Source: Notospermus geniculatus
Taxonomy: Eukaryota; Nemertea; Pilidiophora; Heteronemertea; Lineidae
NCBI GenBank assembly: GCA_002633025.1
Contig: NMRB01000471.1
Location: 227,814 to 291,813, forward strand
Length of the DNA stretch: 64,000 bases
Direction of reading: 5' to 3'
Part shown: in pieces, positions 1-11,299 of the stretch
How the letters are laid out: each line of letters opens with the position of its first letter
Numbering within the stretch: the first letter of the stretch is position 1
Notes under the pieces: generated by a model
What the model saw: only the letters and a program-made list of their open reading frames with translations
Told to the model about the DNA's origin: nothing
The model's database searches: none
Translations under genes and position numbers: made by a program

Positions 1-257
1 TGTGTGAAATATCAAGTCGATTTGATGACGATAACATTGTTTTTGCAGCCTCCCAAAAAAGTTGTGTGTCAGATCAGGTTGTGCATGGGATAGGAATGCT
101 TTGTTGATCGGGCAGTTTTGCTCTCAAAGTCACCCGTTTATTTCCATGAAGAGAAGTTTTGATTGCTGCGAGACTATTTTTATATGTTAAAGTATACGTC
201 TGTACGTATGTGTGTGAAATATCAAGTCGATTTGATGACGATAACATTGTTTTTGCA
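1..257. repeat. 47-bp exact direct repeat
   Basis: Bases 1-47 are repeated exactly at 211-257, a spacing of 210 bp. Each copy starts TGTGTGAAATATC and ends in a T-run followed by GCA. The second copy runs straight into a SINE tail at 261. The pair may be the edge of a larger tandem repeat cut by the window start, or a flanking duplication. No coding function is seen. Confidence 0.8.
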
Positions 258-260
258 TCA

Positions 261-305
261 GCAGGGCCAATAATGCTATGGCTTCGGCCCTGATGGAAAA
301 ATCAA
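261..305 (+). mobile_element. SINE 3' tail fragment
   Basis: This short stretch carries the sequence GGGCCAATAATGC, then GGCTTCGGCCCTGATGGAAA. The same block ends the full-length tRNA-derived SINEs near 26.9, 28.8 and 56.0 kb, and is present inverted at 41.5 kb. No tRNA-like head lies upstream, so this is a 5'-truncated copy or the tail of the partner LINE. Bases 306-975 hold no gene that I recognise. Confidence 0.6.
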
Positions 306-975
306 CAATACCAGACCGGCACTTTGAGGAGACGCCCCCTTTAAGCCTGAAGGAAATTGGCCATGAAGAGACACTTGTGGAAGTTGATGGATCGATATGT
401 TGTGAGGACACAGCGAGATTTCTGGTTCGGATAAGAAGCCTTATGATAGCAGACTACACCTCGGCTGTGGTTGAGTTCTTACCAACAGCTGACAAAGGGA
501 GTGAAGTCGGGACAGAACGCCACGACAAGACAGCATTCAGAGCCTTTATGAGAGAGGACGTAATGATTGTTTTGTTGTTGATAGATGATGTCATTCATTG
601 GGTTGGCTGCCTCCAGTCGGAGACTGCTATGTGATGCTTTGTGATACCCTGTGATCTAGAGTGAGGGAATCATGGCCTACCATGTGTCTGTACCACCTCA
701 TAACTTCCTACTTGTTCATACGAGCATAGTCAGAGGAGGAGTGATGTCACAACCCCTGGTAGTCAAGATGGAGGGGAAGCTGGTGGACAAGAAACGAATG
801 CTCCAGGACTGGTATTCTGTTCTCTGAAATGTCATCTTCAATGGGAACAGGCCCACAGTTGGCAATCAGGGTCATGAGCGGAATTCTTCAGCATTTGTCA
901 ATCATGTGTGGCAAAAAAGTACCGGTACTGAGAGAAGCGACCACATTAGGACACATTTCTGCGACCACTATTTAC

Positions 976-1623
976 CTCTTATTTCTCTCCAATATTCTCT
1001 CAGGTGATGAATCATAGGTTTTACTTTTATCGCCATTTTGTTTCAAAGCTGGAGAGGCGGCGTTGCATTGTTTTGTCTTTCCAAGCTTGCTGTGTTCTGG
1101 TGACAAGTTGTGTGCTCGGCCATGAGTGGTCGTTTTTCCTTCTGGTGTCGATTCCTTCAACATTTTTGACCAATCAGCTTCATCATCATCCGACGGTGAA
1201 TCATACGGCGAACGACCATTCTTATGCCCTGGTGACAGATCATAACCATTCACCCCTCCATTCATCGGCTGATATTGCTGTGGAAGGTCCTCCACCCGCC
1301 GCGGAGAGATCTCATGATGTCGTGAATGTCTCGAATGTCGACCATTGGTTGCCTGCCGAGTTCGGCGGCCATTTTTCTTCCTCTGCCTGGTTAAATCTGG
1401 TGACTTTGTCCTCACCTCTGGTGAAGAGTCAGATTCAACATGGCGATGCTTGTAAGATTTCGTTTCTGGACTGGTTTGCCTGGCTGAATGTAACTGATCG
1501 CTGCCTAGTGACCTGCTCTCATGGCCATTTCTCTTGTTTGAATTATGCCTCCGGTGAATTTTCTTCGACCGCATGGGTGACGCGTCCAAATCAGAGTCAC
1601 TCAAGTCGCAGGGAGAAAGAGAT
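976..1623 (-). CDS. Candidate internal exon of a Ser/Arg/His-rich nuclear protein, possibly BUD13-like
   Basis: The minus strand is open across this interval and both ends look like splice sites. A pyrimidine-rich tract ending TTTCTTTCCAG sits just above 1623, and the exon ends AAGAG followed by GTAAAT at 975. The length is 648 bp, an exact multiple of three, so the exon is phase-symmetric. The protein is low complexity and basic, with repeated short motifs of the type D-L/S-S-P (for example DSDLDASP, SDSSPEV, HHEISPRR, GYDLSPG, YDSSPER) and many Ser, Arg, His and Lys. This resembles the central repeat region of BUD13, a subunit of the RES splicing and pre-mRNA retention complex, but the resemblance is compositional and other SR-like proteins fit too. 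I could not find neighbouring exons: nothing convincing follows at lower coordinates before the window edge. The exon itself is better supported than its name. Confidence 0.45.
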
Positions 1624-1748
1624 CTGGAAAGAAATGAAACAAATATTGTAAAATGGTAGATTTAGGAATTAAATATAGAAATGCCGTGGAGCTCAGTCCT
1701 GTAAAATGAACCCTAGAACGAAGAAATCAGTGTTATTCAGGTGATGTT

Positions 1749-1872
1749 GCAGTCTGAGCCATCCTGATAACATCAGGGGTTCTCAGCACTCGCTGCCTTC
1801 GTCCGCACCATGTGCAGTGACAAAGGGAGCGAGCGCTAAGAACACCTGATTTTCTCAGGATGGTCTGAGCTG
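1749..1872. mobile_element. Foldback MITE-like inverted repeat
   Basis: Arms of about 45 bp (1749-1794 and 1828-1872) are imperfect reverse complements around a 33-bp spacer. The left arm begins GCAGTCTGAGCCATCCTGA and the right arm ends TCAGGATGGTCTGAGCTGC. There is no coding capacity. It lies just upstream (minus sense) of the candidate exon at 976-1623, so it would be intronic if that exon is real. Confidence 0.7.
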
Positions 1873-2481
1873 CCATCTATTATTTACGAGTCGGAAACAT
1901 GCTAACAGAACAAAGTGTGAATGAAAACTTTGTTCATAGTGGAGTATGGCAAAAATATTGAATGATGGTTTCATTATTAATATACGAAGTGCACCAATAA
2001 CGATCATTTCACATCAAGTATTGGGTATTGGATAAAGTTCAAAGATGAGGAACTGTTTTTCAAGTGATTGCTTGGTGCCGTTGTCGTTGGCAACGTAAAC
2101 ATACCCAGAAACTGTCAATCCCTGGTAATCAGAGATGTGATGGCCACGGGCCATTTTGGAAACCATGGAATCAGCAAGCAGTAAACTAGAGTGCACCAGA
2201 GAGGAGGGATTTTTCTCGGTTTGTGTCAGTGTGTTTAGAGAGTTGATGTTCAGACCTCATTCCATGCTGTGTCTGCATAGGGATGAAACTCAAAAGGGTT
2301 CATTGAAATCTACAACATACTTCAGAAACCGAGGTTCAGGCGACTGATGTATTCGGATGGATATCACCGGGGATATCACCAGAGCCACCTACACAACAAA
2401 TGTAACCTTCAATCACGACAAGCATGACTACATCAGTGAGATGTCTCATGAAACTGATCAAAACGCGAATGAAACATAAAA

Positions 2482-2589
2482 CCATCCCCCCACAACAGGG
2501 TTTTTTACCTCGCTCCTCTTCATCCACTCACACTTCGTGTGCGAGTGTATGAAGAGGGGCGAAACCAAAGCCCTGCGATGGGAGGATGG
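2482..2589. mobile_element. Palindromic MITE, family P, copy 1
   Basis: This is a near-perfect foldback. It opens with CATCC and a C-run and closes with GGGAGGATGG. The inner arms read CTCGCTCCTCTTCAT and ATGAAGAGGGGCGA, and meet at a centre containing ACACTTCGTGTGCGAGT. Four further copies follow within 7 kb (3357, 3775, 7747 and 9072), sharing the outer CATCCTCCCA end and the inner CTCTTCATAC block. Confidence 0.8.
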
Positions 2590-2599
2590 CACTCCCCTG

Positions 2600-3020
2600 A
2601 TCTTGACCATCTTGACATTTGGAGACCGACCACAGACGATGCATGGTAAACGTCAAAATGCTAAAGCAACAAGAGCACACCTCTCAAAGATGACAAAACA
2701 CTTTGAATCTCCGCTGGCTCAAAATATTCATAGCCCCGACTCCAATGAATAAATCCATGGTAAAAAGCCGTGACATTTCTTTGACACACGGTTTGTTTTC
2801 CTTCAAGAATACAGCAGGCTATCAGAGAAAGAAATGGAACAATGTGCCATCCCTTCACAGAAAGTAGATAGATGACCGACGGCTATAAACCAACATCAGA
2901 TTGGGTTTGATAAAGGTCTTGTTCATATTATGCTAGGGTGCGGGTAATGGGATAGCTGCCTTTACATGCATTATAAAGGTGTAACTTTCATTACTTTCCC
3001 TTCCTAGCTCAGCTAGTGCG
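2600..3020. other. No recognised gene or repeat
   Basis: AT-rich sequence between a family P MITE and a tRNA-like element. The reading frames are short and overlap on both strands without splice-site support. I see nothing to annotate. Confidence 0.5.
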
Positions 3021-3023
3021 GCT

Positions 3024-3096
3024 TGTCTCTAGCTCAAGTGGTAGAGTGCTGTGCTGGAGGACTAAGAAGCAGAAGGTCCCTGGTTCAGTTCTTCTT
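3024..3096 (+). mobile_element. tRNA-like sequence, probably a SINE head
   Basis: An A-box-like TAGCTCAAGTGG at 3029-3040 is followed about 45 bases later by a B-box-like GGTTCAGTTC at 3082-3091. That is the RNA polymerase III promoter layout of a tRNA. The acceptor stem does not close, so this is not a functional tRNA gene. A related string, CTAGCTCAGCTAGTG, lies just upstream at 3004-3018. A tRNA-derived retroposon or tRNA pseudogene is the best reading. Confidence 0.5.
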
Positions 3097-3356
3097 GTTG
3101 ATCTCCATTTCTTTACAAAAGGGACTTAAACAGTCTTTCTGAGGTGCCAGGGAAAGAGGGGGCACCCAGTGCCTCTTCAATGAAAAGTTCACAGTTGACT
3201 TCAATTATTTCCCTTTCAAATTCTAGATATTTTGCAAATAAGGGGGACGCTTCTTATGGGTGGCCCTTAAATCATCATCATCACCTCATTTATTTGCTGG
3301 TTGATTCAGAATCGTTGAAAACGTTACAGTATGGAATACTGACGCACGAAACATCA

Positions 3357-3443
3357 CATCCTCCCACTGTAAGGTTTTCTTCAACCACTCCAGTGTGAGT
3401 AGATGAAGACGAGCAAGATAAAACCCCTGCTGCTGGAGGATGG
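3357..3443. mobile_element. Palindromic MITE, family P, copy 2
   Basis: An 87-bp diverged copy, starting CATCCTCCCACTG and ending CTGGAGGATGG. The arms are more decayed than in copy 1, but the outer termini and the central GTAGATGAAG block align. Confidence 0.7.
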
Positions 3444-3774
3444 ATACCAGTACATTGTGGCTGAGAAAGGCACTACACAGCTCTGAAATGAACTGGTGAA
3501 ATGAATGAGGTTTGTGTTTATACTCCACCTTGTGTCGGCTCAATAAGCATGGTTTCCATTCAGCTCAGATCGACAACACTATCATCAATGTTTGTTCTGC
3601 ATTGGAAAAACGTCACCGCAAAGCTTTCAGTTGAAAGAAGTGATTACTGCGATACATTTTATTTCATTTACAGCTGTCTCACATTCTTGTTATTTTTCCA
3701 ATGTTTCAAACATTTCACACCCAGACTGACGGGAATTACTGAATGTCATGGGTGCGTGGTTGTGTAGGCTTGAG

Positions 3775-3861
3775 CATCCTCCCACCACAAGGCTTGGGTC
3801 TCGCTCCTCTTCATACATATACGAAGAAAAGCGAGACAAAAGCGTTGCAGTGGGAGGATGG
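3775..3861. mobile_element. Palindromic MITE, family P, copy 3
   Basis: It starts CATCCTCCCACCACAAGGC and ends GCAGTGGGAGGATGG. The inner arms TCTCGCTCCTCTTC and GAAGAAAAGCGAGA remain complementary. The sequence downstream to 5030 contains no recognised gene: it has scattered GGCCTGATGG-like strings and a G-run near 4494-4504. Confidence 0.75.
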
Positions 3862-4029
3862 GGCTTGGGAGGCAAATGATGATACCAACTTCAGCCCAGT
3901 GAAGTTTTGTCTCATGTATGCCAATACCTCTAACCACACTTGAATATCTATAGCTAAGAACGACTCTGGCTTTCCCAGCCAACTTCAGCCACTGGATTCG
4001 AGGTTTTATCAGATGCCAATAACTCAAAC

Positions 4030-5030
4030 CACACTTGAATGTGACTTCGACTTCAACAGGCCACGGCCGATGAACATGTTTTGCTGACTCAGCGATGTCA
4101 ACTCATGATTTTCAATATCCAATAGTATAGAATTACGCACGAACTGAAGTTGAACAAACATTCGCTTTCAATAAGTTATTCCTTTCGAATCAGTAATCGT
4201 GTTTGATGAGACTCGGATCGATCAACACTCAAGTTCATTTCACGGAGGTTATCACATTTTGCGAGCAGATCAATTGAAAATGAACCAACTATGTTTTGGT
4301 CTTATGACGGTTAGGTTTACATTCAATTCATAAAAAAATCCATCACACATATCTTTTGGCCTGATGGAAAGCATAGATTTTCATTAGAGTGAAACTTCCC
4401 TCAACTTTTAGCCTGGTGGAAAGACATTTTTAACCTGGTGGCCTGATAGATAAACCCAGAAACAATCATTGTACCCCATTCCTAGTTTTGGCCTGGGGGG
4501 GGGGGCATATTTTTTTGCCTAGGGCAAGTGCTACAATTATTTTCATCCAGGTGGCCTAGCTGCCAGACCAACTAGTGGAGAACCTAGAAATCAGGTTGGA
4601 CCAATACAACTAGTCTCTGAAAGTATTCTAGGCACACTCCAAACAAGATTATATTCCTCTTCACGCTCTATTCGTCAAAATCACAGAATCTCAAATTGAT
4701 GAACAATATAGCCGCAAGCGAATAAGATCGACCAATGGTTTTCATCTCTCTCTCTGCTGGTTTAAAGTAGCTCATTGCTTACGGTAGAGGATCAGTTGCT
4801 GAGGGGACGGCAAAGTGACATCCATTAGCAACACAACACCATTGATGGCGTACTAAAGTAGCAGAGAAGAACAAGCGAACGTGGTGTTGGTAGCACCGGA
4901 AATAAATTGGCCGGTAAGCTTTGGATGGGGAAACAGTGCAATCTGCTTGAGGCTAGGTGTGGTTGGGAACGGTGGGCCACCATTAAAGGTACATGGAGAC
5001 GGTTAAGCATTGCCCACAAGCCAGCTTAAG
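4030..5030. other. Unannotated AT-rich stretch
   Basis: Only short frames are present. There are repeated GCCTGGTGG and GCCTGATGG strings between 4365 and 4560 and a short G homopolymer, and no splice-bounded open frame. I see no gene. Confidence 0.5.
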
Positions 5031-5035
5031 ACACA

Positions 5036-5540
5036 CCAATGAGACTGAGCAAGGAGTCAGCTACAGAGATGCCAATGAGAACAAGTAATGAGTCAGTAGA
5101 CGAATCACCAATGAGACTGAGCAACAAGTCAGTGGATGAGACACCAATGAGACTGAGCAATGAGTCAGTTGAGGCCACACCAACGAGATTGAGCTATGAG
5201 TCAGCAGAGGAGTCACCAATGAGACTGAGCAAGGAGTCAGCTACAGAGATGCCAATGAGAACAAGTAATGAGTCAGTAGATGAACCACCAATGAGTCAGT
5301 AGGGTGACATCAATGAAACTGAGCAATGAGTCAATAGAGGAGACATCAACGAAATTGAGCAATGAGTCACCAATGAGACTGAGCACTGAGTCAGTACGGG
5401 AGTCACCAATGAGACTAAACCACAAGTTGGTTAAGGAGTCACCAATGAGACTGAAAACGAGTCGGGAGGAGACATCAATGAGTCAGTAGAGGAGACACCA
5501 ATGAGGCTGTGGAACGAGTCAGTGGAGGACACACCAAGAC
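5036..5540 (+). repeat. 36-bp minisatellite, potentially encoding 12-residue repeats
   Basis: Units of about 36 bp centred on CCAATGAGACTGAGCAA and GAGTCAGT repeat roughly ten times or more, with later units shortened. One frame, 5039-5302, is open and would encode 12-residue repeats close to P-M-R-L-S-N-E-S-V-D-E-T. Translation then stops and another short frame (5304-5489) carries degraded units. The period is a multiple of three, which keeps frames open by itself, so openness alone is weak evidence of coding. No splice signals or flanking conserved domain were found. Confidence 0.75.
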
Positions 5541-5659
5541 TAAGCATGTTGTGCTTATACGGCTGGTGGCACATTTCAGGGAGATCCTCCCCCCAAGGCA
5601 ATGTCACCTGATGTCTTCTCAACTTGTAAACATTACTTGTTAGGAATGGTGTCGGCACA

Positions 5660-7740
5660 TATTAGCCTGATAACGGGTTCAACTTACACATTTCACTGAT
5701 GAAACCAATCCAGCACAGAGGTGTGACCTTCAGCTTTGCCGACGGGGCTCATTAAATACTCCATCTTCACTCAGAGAAGATTAAATCCTTGGCCACATGG
5801 GACTGACGGCATTGATTCATCTCAGTCGGTCTCAACATCAGGGGTATTTGGGACTGACGTTGTCATATAGGGTCTCAGGTTACATACTCGTGTTCAGATC
5901 AACCCAGAGGTAGTTTTACCCCTTTCACCACTGTTTCCGGTGGACCGGTTTGTTCGGCTGCAGCATCCGACATCCCTTCATTGACTGAATACAGGGAACA
6001 TGATGGCATCGTGTTACCGTCTCCGCTAGGTCAATAAATATCCAGCCGAATGATTTCCGGTGCAGTATATGTTTGTATCAGTGTCCACAATCTATATATG
6101 TATTAATATTGATGGATCCGTCATCCTGATGGACATGTCTTATGATTGAAGGTCATGTCTGGTAATTGAAGGTCATGTCTAGGTAATGTTGGAAGTCAAG
6201 TGGACAATACTGGCCATGTTGAAGAAGAGGACTTTTTAAGTCGACCTGATGGAAGCTTACCCTTGGCAGTTTTAGCTCAAGAGTAGAAGATTATGGAGAA
6301 GTCTTTTAGAAACAGAGAACTTTGCCCTTTCATTTTCAGCAGGGAGTTGAGATGGCAGTTTTTAGGAGTGTTAGAAGAATAGGGTAACACTTTTTGTCCA
6401 ACACGATGCTGGAAAGCAAAATTAAGAATCGAGAAGTACGTAGGCACCTCAGATGTTGCTCCACGTGAGATTGTTCAAGCTCAAGTTGGTCTCTCTGGGA
6501 TCCTCAGCCATAGAACACTATGGACAGTCGATGTGCCACTGTGCGAAGTTGTTGTGACCACGGGCAGAAGGCAACCGGGAACCAATATGCCACTGATCAA
6601 GGCACAAGTCATAAGGAAACCAACGAACGTGAACTATCCATTGAGAACCAACTCACACGATGGAACTCTCATCACGTGGTGACACATGGCTGTGTATTGA
6701 ATCTGAGAGCAGTTGTTCGAGACGCCTTCTATTCTCCACTCCCTCAAATGGTATGGTTTACTGCTGGCAGGAGTTATATACCACGACCGAAGAGGCATTT
6801 TTCCTGATCACAAGGGGTTGTGTTCCCACATTCAACTCCAGTTGCCGCTCCCTCTAATCAAGATTCAGGACGTGTTCCTGTCGTCAGGCTTATGTACAAC
6901 CACTCTGTCGGCATCTTCTCTCTCATTTGAAGAAAAATAGTCAATTAGGTGAGGTAACCATGGCAGTTGGGGATGATCTACGATGATCATCTTGTTCACC
7001 ATTACCATATTTCATATCACACAATATGGTCGTCCATGTCGTCATTACAAGCAGGTAATTATAGTGGATAGGCTGGTGAAGAGATAAACCAATGTTAGCA
7101 GTCTAATCCCAGATGAATGCACTTATAAGGGTTTGTAAGTTCGCTCTAATGATGATCCTAAAAAGGAGTCTGGAAGGGTTCAGTGTAGACAGTAAGTGAA
7201 AAGTTAGCCGATTATGTTACTGCTTTAGATATCAAATAACGACAAAGTTTCTACGTTATCTGTGCCACTTTCATACCAGACATCGATGATGCAGCTTTGA
7301 TAAAGGAGTACATTACTGGTGGTGTCATTTGGCGGGGGGGAGGGGGGGGGGGCAAAACCAATGTGTGCCATATAAAGCAAGACCTGTATTGTCCCTCCGA
7401 GAGTTCGAAGCAAAACCTGTTCATCAAGCAGAATCCACAAAATTAATAGAGACGCAGTAATCAGGATATCTTGAGTTGTAAAGCGATCTAGAGTCGAAGC
7501 TGAGAAAGACGAGGGTAACACTACAAACGTAAAGATGATATGGACTTGGTGAACATCAAACCCAATAGAAAGTCTTCTAATTCTCTAAAGTTTATATCAG
7601 CTGTGACTCTAGTCTGCAGACACCACACGTGACTACCCCAGTACCCATCATTCTCAGCTTTGAGTCAAGATTGTCCTGCCGCCTACAGAGCTGCTCAAAC
7701 GTCTTCCTCACTTGTGACTTGAGCTCATCATGATGACTGC
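5660..7740. other. No recognised gene
   Basis: Long stretch without a supported coding region. It contains two or three copies of a short string (TTGAAGGTCATGTCT) at 6145-6182 and a G-rich run near 7331-7352. The frames at 6520-6940 overlap in all three phases and match nothing I know. Confidence 0.5.
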
Positions 7741-7746
7741 AGGACG

Positions 7747-7834
7747 CATCTTCCCTTTGCTACATCCACTCACAAAACCTTTGTGTGCGAGTGTATGAAG
7801 AGGAGTGAGACCAAAGTCCTGCTGTGGGAGGATG
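7747..7834. mobile_element. Palindromic MITE, family P, copy 4
   Basis: The 3' half is well preserved (GTGTGCGAGTGTATGAAGAG, then CTGTGGGAGGATG). The 5' arm is shortened and decayed, starting CATCTTCCCTTTG. Confidence 0.7.
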
Positions 7835-8099
7835 ACAGGACTGTCCACCGACATCTTTCTCAGCTACAACTCTACATCACATCAAAACTCGTGATCATTA
7901 CTTACACCATCTCTTAATTTTGCCGTCTTTGCGGATATAACCACACACAGCAGAAGCCTGTAGAATCAGTCCCTGCATGACAAGACAAAGGCCAGCCATA
8001 AAACACTTGAGGCAAAAGACAATTCTACGCTTGAGAGAAAATTTTAGGAGTAATTCATTTATTGATTTGGATCCATTAGCAAAACAGCTCATTTCCCGG

Positions 8100-9065
8100 C
8101 AAAAAACCTTTTAGTGGTGGATTCATGTCTGAATCAATGAGAAAATTGGTCCATTCATCGATAAAATCCAAAGAAAAGAAAATATACTTAATGGGATGGG
8201 GAGGTTTTTCAATCTGCCTTGGTAGCATCAATTGAGAGAATTGTTTTTCTACTGTATCAGAATGTGTCTAAGTGGAATAAGTATGAGCAACTAACTTGTG
8301 GCCTCGGGGTAAGATCTGTGGGCCAGGATGATAGTCCTGTTTACAAGTTTGGTAATGGCTGGTATTCATAAAAGTTAGCAAATGCCTTTACTTAATATGT
8401 GCACAGCGAGGTCCAATGTAAATGCACTACAAAACTTGAAGTAAAAGCATTTGCTAGCTCTGATGAATATCAGCCATTGGTTTTCATCAGCAGGGAGAGT
8501 GGTAAAGTAATCAGCACTGAAGTAGTGGGTTCTAAATGTCTGGTCTTCGCCAATTTGCCCCCTCCCCTCCCCTTGCCTTCCCCTCCCCTCCCCTCCCCCA
8601 ATACAATCTCTAGAGCTGACACTAACCCTCGCCATTAACCAAACCACTGGAAGTGAATTAGGAAAGGAAACCAGGCAACAACTATCTTCCCCTTCGTATT
8701 GTGTCAAAGTCATCACTATTTGGGCAAAACGATCAAGATGCAACAACAGACGTCAGAAAAAAGTCACCAAAAACTGTCTCTGAAATGTCAGCCAGGGTGC
8801 CACCTCTTCACGCTCTTGTTGCCACCCTTGATTTCCTCAGCAAGATCCTATAAGTACTGTGATTAGATGACAGCAGACAAAGCTCCCTGGCCTGGCGTCA
8901 AAAGACGAAACCTTTATTGAATGGAGAAAATGTCAAGTGTGGGTACTGATAGAATGGTTATCTGATACAGTTGGACGAATCTATGAAGTGCAAGGCTTCT
9001 TTTGGCCAAGAATAACACTTTTATTTATATATGATGTTTCCTTAGCAGTATCACAGTTGCAACGG
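8100..9065. other. Non-coding stretch with a (CCCCT)n tract
   Basis: A pyrimidine microsatellite built on CCCCT and CCCCTT occupies about 8561-8599. The open frames on both strands here are caused by this tract. No recognised gene. Confidence 0.55.
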
Positions 9066-9071
9066 GTAAAT

Positions 9072-9175
9072 GATCCTCCCATAGCAAGTCTCATAGTCTC
9101 GTTCCTCTTCGTACACTCGCACACAAAGTGCAAGTGGTGAAGATAGCGAGGTAAAAACTCCTGTGGTGGAGGATG
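9072..9175. mobile_element. Palindromic MITE, family P, copy 5
   Basis: It starts ATCCTCCCATAGC and ends GTGGTGGAGGATG. The centre keeps CTCTTCGTACACTCGCACAC opposite GTGCAAGTGGTGAAGA. It is the fifth copy in 7 kb; none was noticed in the rest of the window. Confidence 0.75.
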
Positions 9176-9481
9176 TGGGTAAATGGTTGGTACTTAGAAG
9201 ATGATGTGGGCTGCAAATGGTGTGTGGTGGATATCTTGATACCTGATAACTGTAACGCTGAAACTTTTGTCTGATTCACTAAAGCGGGCAGCACACCAGA
9301 GATGAGGGCGATATCGCAAGCCATCTGATCGTCACCGATCTTCTCGCCAGCCAGGGCAGTGTTTGGTATTGCTGGTGAGAAGATTTGACGCATTGCCGCT
9401 GTGGTGCGCTCCATTTTGGGCACCATTATGAAAACTGGCCTTAGCGATGACACCATCCCAAAAATTGACATTTCCAACAAA

Positions 9482-9536
9482 TTAAATTGCATCCTATAGG
9501 CCTACCGACAGATTAGATTGCATCCTATAGGCCTAC
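9482..9536. repeat. Short tandem duplication carrying TAGGCCTA
   Basis: The string ATTGCATCCTATAGGCCTACC occurs twice, about 34 bp apart, separated by GACAGATTAG. Each copy holds one TAGGCCTA octamer. Confidence 0.7.
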
Positions 9537-9929
9537 CTGATGGGCACCGTAAGGCATCTTCATCTCCATTCTTTGTACCCACGCGGTCTAGAAGTTTGCC
9601 AAAGTCAGCCGACGGACAAAGGGATTGTATATGTTCACAAAGGCACAAAACCAGCAAGAAATGTCATACGTGCGGATATAATCCCTTGGAACACATCAAA
9701 ACTTCAAAACTTTTCTGATAAGTACAGATATATCAGTTGCCAGGGGCTATCATTGTCAAGTGCCGTCATCCATCTTCGAGATAAGCAATACCTTTGTCTG
9801 AGGTATAACAAGATAAGGCGATGAATTCTGCTTGGATAAAACTTCCATCAAGAAAAATATATCTGCGTCGCCAGGAGAACTTTATATCCGTAGGACGTGT
9901 CTGACNAATCAGACCACTAATTAGGTTGC

Positions 9930-10135
9930 TGGTGGTCGTGTTACCGAGGTGCTAATTGCCACTTGGGACAGCCAAAGCTGTGGTCGCGGTCTGGATAGCG
10001 GGGTGGTCGCGTTAGTGAAACTCTCCAAAGGGAAATAAAGAGAAAAACAATCGGGACAATTGAAAACTGGTCGTCTTTCCGGGGTGGTCGCGTTATAGGG
10101 GTGGTCGTCGACCGGGGTTCCACTGTACCGTTGTC
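9930..10135. repeat. GGTGGTCGCGTTA-type repeat block
   Basis: GGTGGTCG followed by a GTTA-like end recurs at 9931, 10001 and 10082, and the block ends ACCGGGGTTCCACTGTA. The line GTGAAACCCCTCTTTGCGGA near 29387 has the same general character. It looks like a decayed internally repetitive mobile-element segment. Family not known. Confidence 0.45.
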
Positions 10136-10677
10136 TAATTTACTTTTGTCTAATTTACCCGGATTCGAGCTGGACATCGGTCGTTCTGGTGAAATATTGG
10201 GTAAAATAGATGTCAGGCACCAAAATGCTGCCTGACATTGTGTCAGGCACCCTTCAAAAAATTATTCTCAGGCTTGGGTGTTGACAAAGTTGGCTAAAAA
10301 GAAAGGATAAGGGGAAGCGTCGTCGGTCGTCCGATAGATTGAGATAGACTGCATTATAGTTAACATTTTGCAAGTGGTTTTATTTTGTTAGCCCACGAGC
10401 TAATCTAGGTCAGCTCCAAGGGTGTGGCCATTTCAAAGTGTCTGGCACGGCCATCCCACCACAAAAATTGTCTGGCGTTAGTGATTCTTGAAAGATCTTG
10501 CAGTACTGAACAATTTAGGATTGGTTTCAATTTGTTAGTCACACAGCTGATCTAGCTCAAATTTTTCTTGTCATATTTTGGTATCTGCCGGGGGCAGGCC
10601 ACCACCAGAAATGTCTGTCTTTGCTCATTTATCATACAATACAACATGCTGATTGAATTTCAATATGTTTTATTTTG

Positions 10678-10969
10678 TTAGAATTTGAAGCTGGGATATA
10701 CCAGGGGGAGACCCCACACAGTTTGAGGGCTGGGTGCACGATTTTGTTAGGAATGTCCGGGGCGGTTGAGGACGAGAGGCAAATGATGGACCATGTGGGC
10801 TGGGCCACTGAACAGTCAGCGCATTACTACACTAGGGTACAATGTATGTCGCCTGAGGGACGCGGGAGTGGTGGCTAACAGACTGGCCAGCTCTTTAGGT
10901 AATTCTGATCGCTGTGAGGCAGTTTTTCGTAAGAATATTAATGCCGATTTAGAGAATGCTTTTGGGTGA
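10678..10969 (+). pseudogene. Tyrosine recombinase, C-terminal fragment (transposon remnant)
   Basis: The translated fragment keeps the C-terminal catalytic pattern of tyrosine recombinases: H-S-L-R, then H-V-G-W about 28 residues later, then a Tyr in H-Y-Y-T-R about 10 residues after that. These correspond to the HxxR box, the second His and the nucleophilic Tyr of the family. The frame opens just after TTTTGTTAG, which could be a splice acceptor, and is broken by a single frameshift near 10858. In the shifted frame it continues for about 35 more residues (GVVANRLASSLGN and on) to a TGA at 10967. A polyadenylation-type AATAAA lies at 11154. Metazoan elements carrying this enzyme include Crypton and DIRS types. 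Nothing N-terminal is preserved here, so I cannot choose between them. Confidence 0.55.
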
Positions 10970-11299
10970 CTGATGTATGCTCGGTTTCTAAATGTTGAGC
11001 TGTACGTGTATATTAATTGGGCCATTTGGTGTAGGTTCGCATTTTGGGTGGGTTGAGTGGATAATGGATGGCATTGATTATACTGTAAATGTTCATATGT
11101 AGTTTTCGCAGGGTTGCACTTGTTACTCCGTGGGTGCGAGTAGTTTTGTAGTGAATAAAGTAATGTTAATTTGTCGAACGCCCATTTTGGATTTTATTTT
11201 GTTACTTTTGGGAAGTTTTGGGGAGTATTGGGGAGTACTGGCGGGGATCTTTGGGAGGAATCGCAAGTGGGGTGTTCGTGATTCGGCTTGAAGAGGGAC

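Noticed and set aside
9091-9492. 133-codon minus-strand frame as a protein
   Set aside because: Its C-terminal part reads through a family P MITE and the rest has no recognisable motif.
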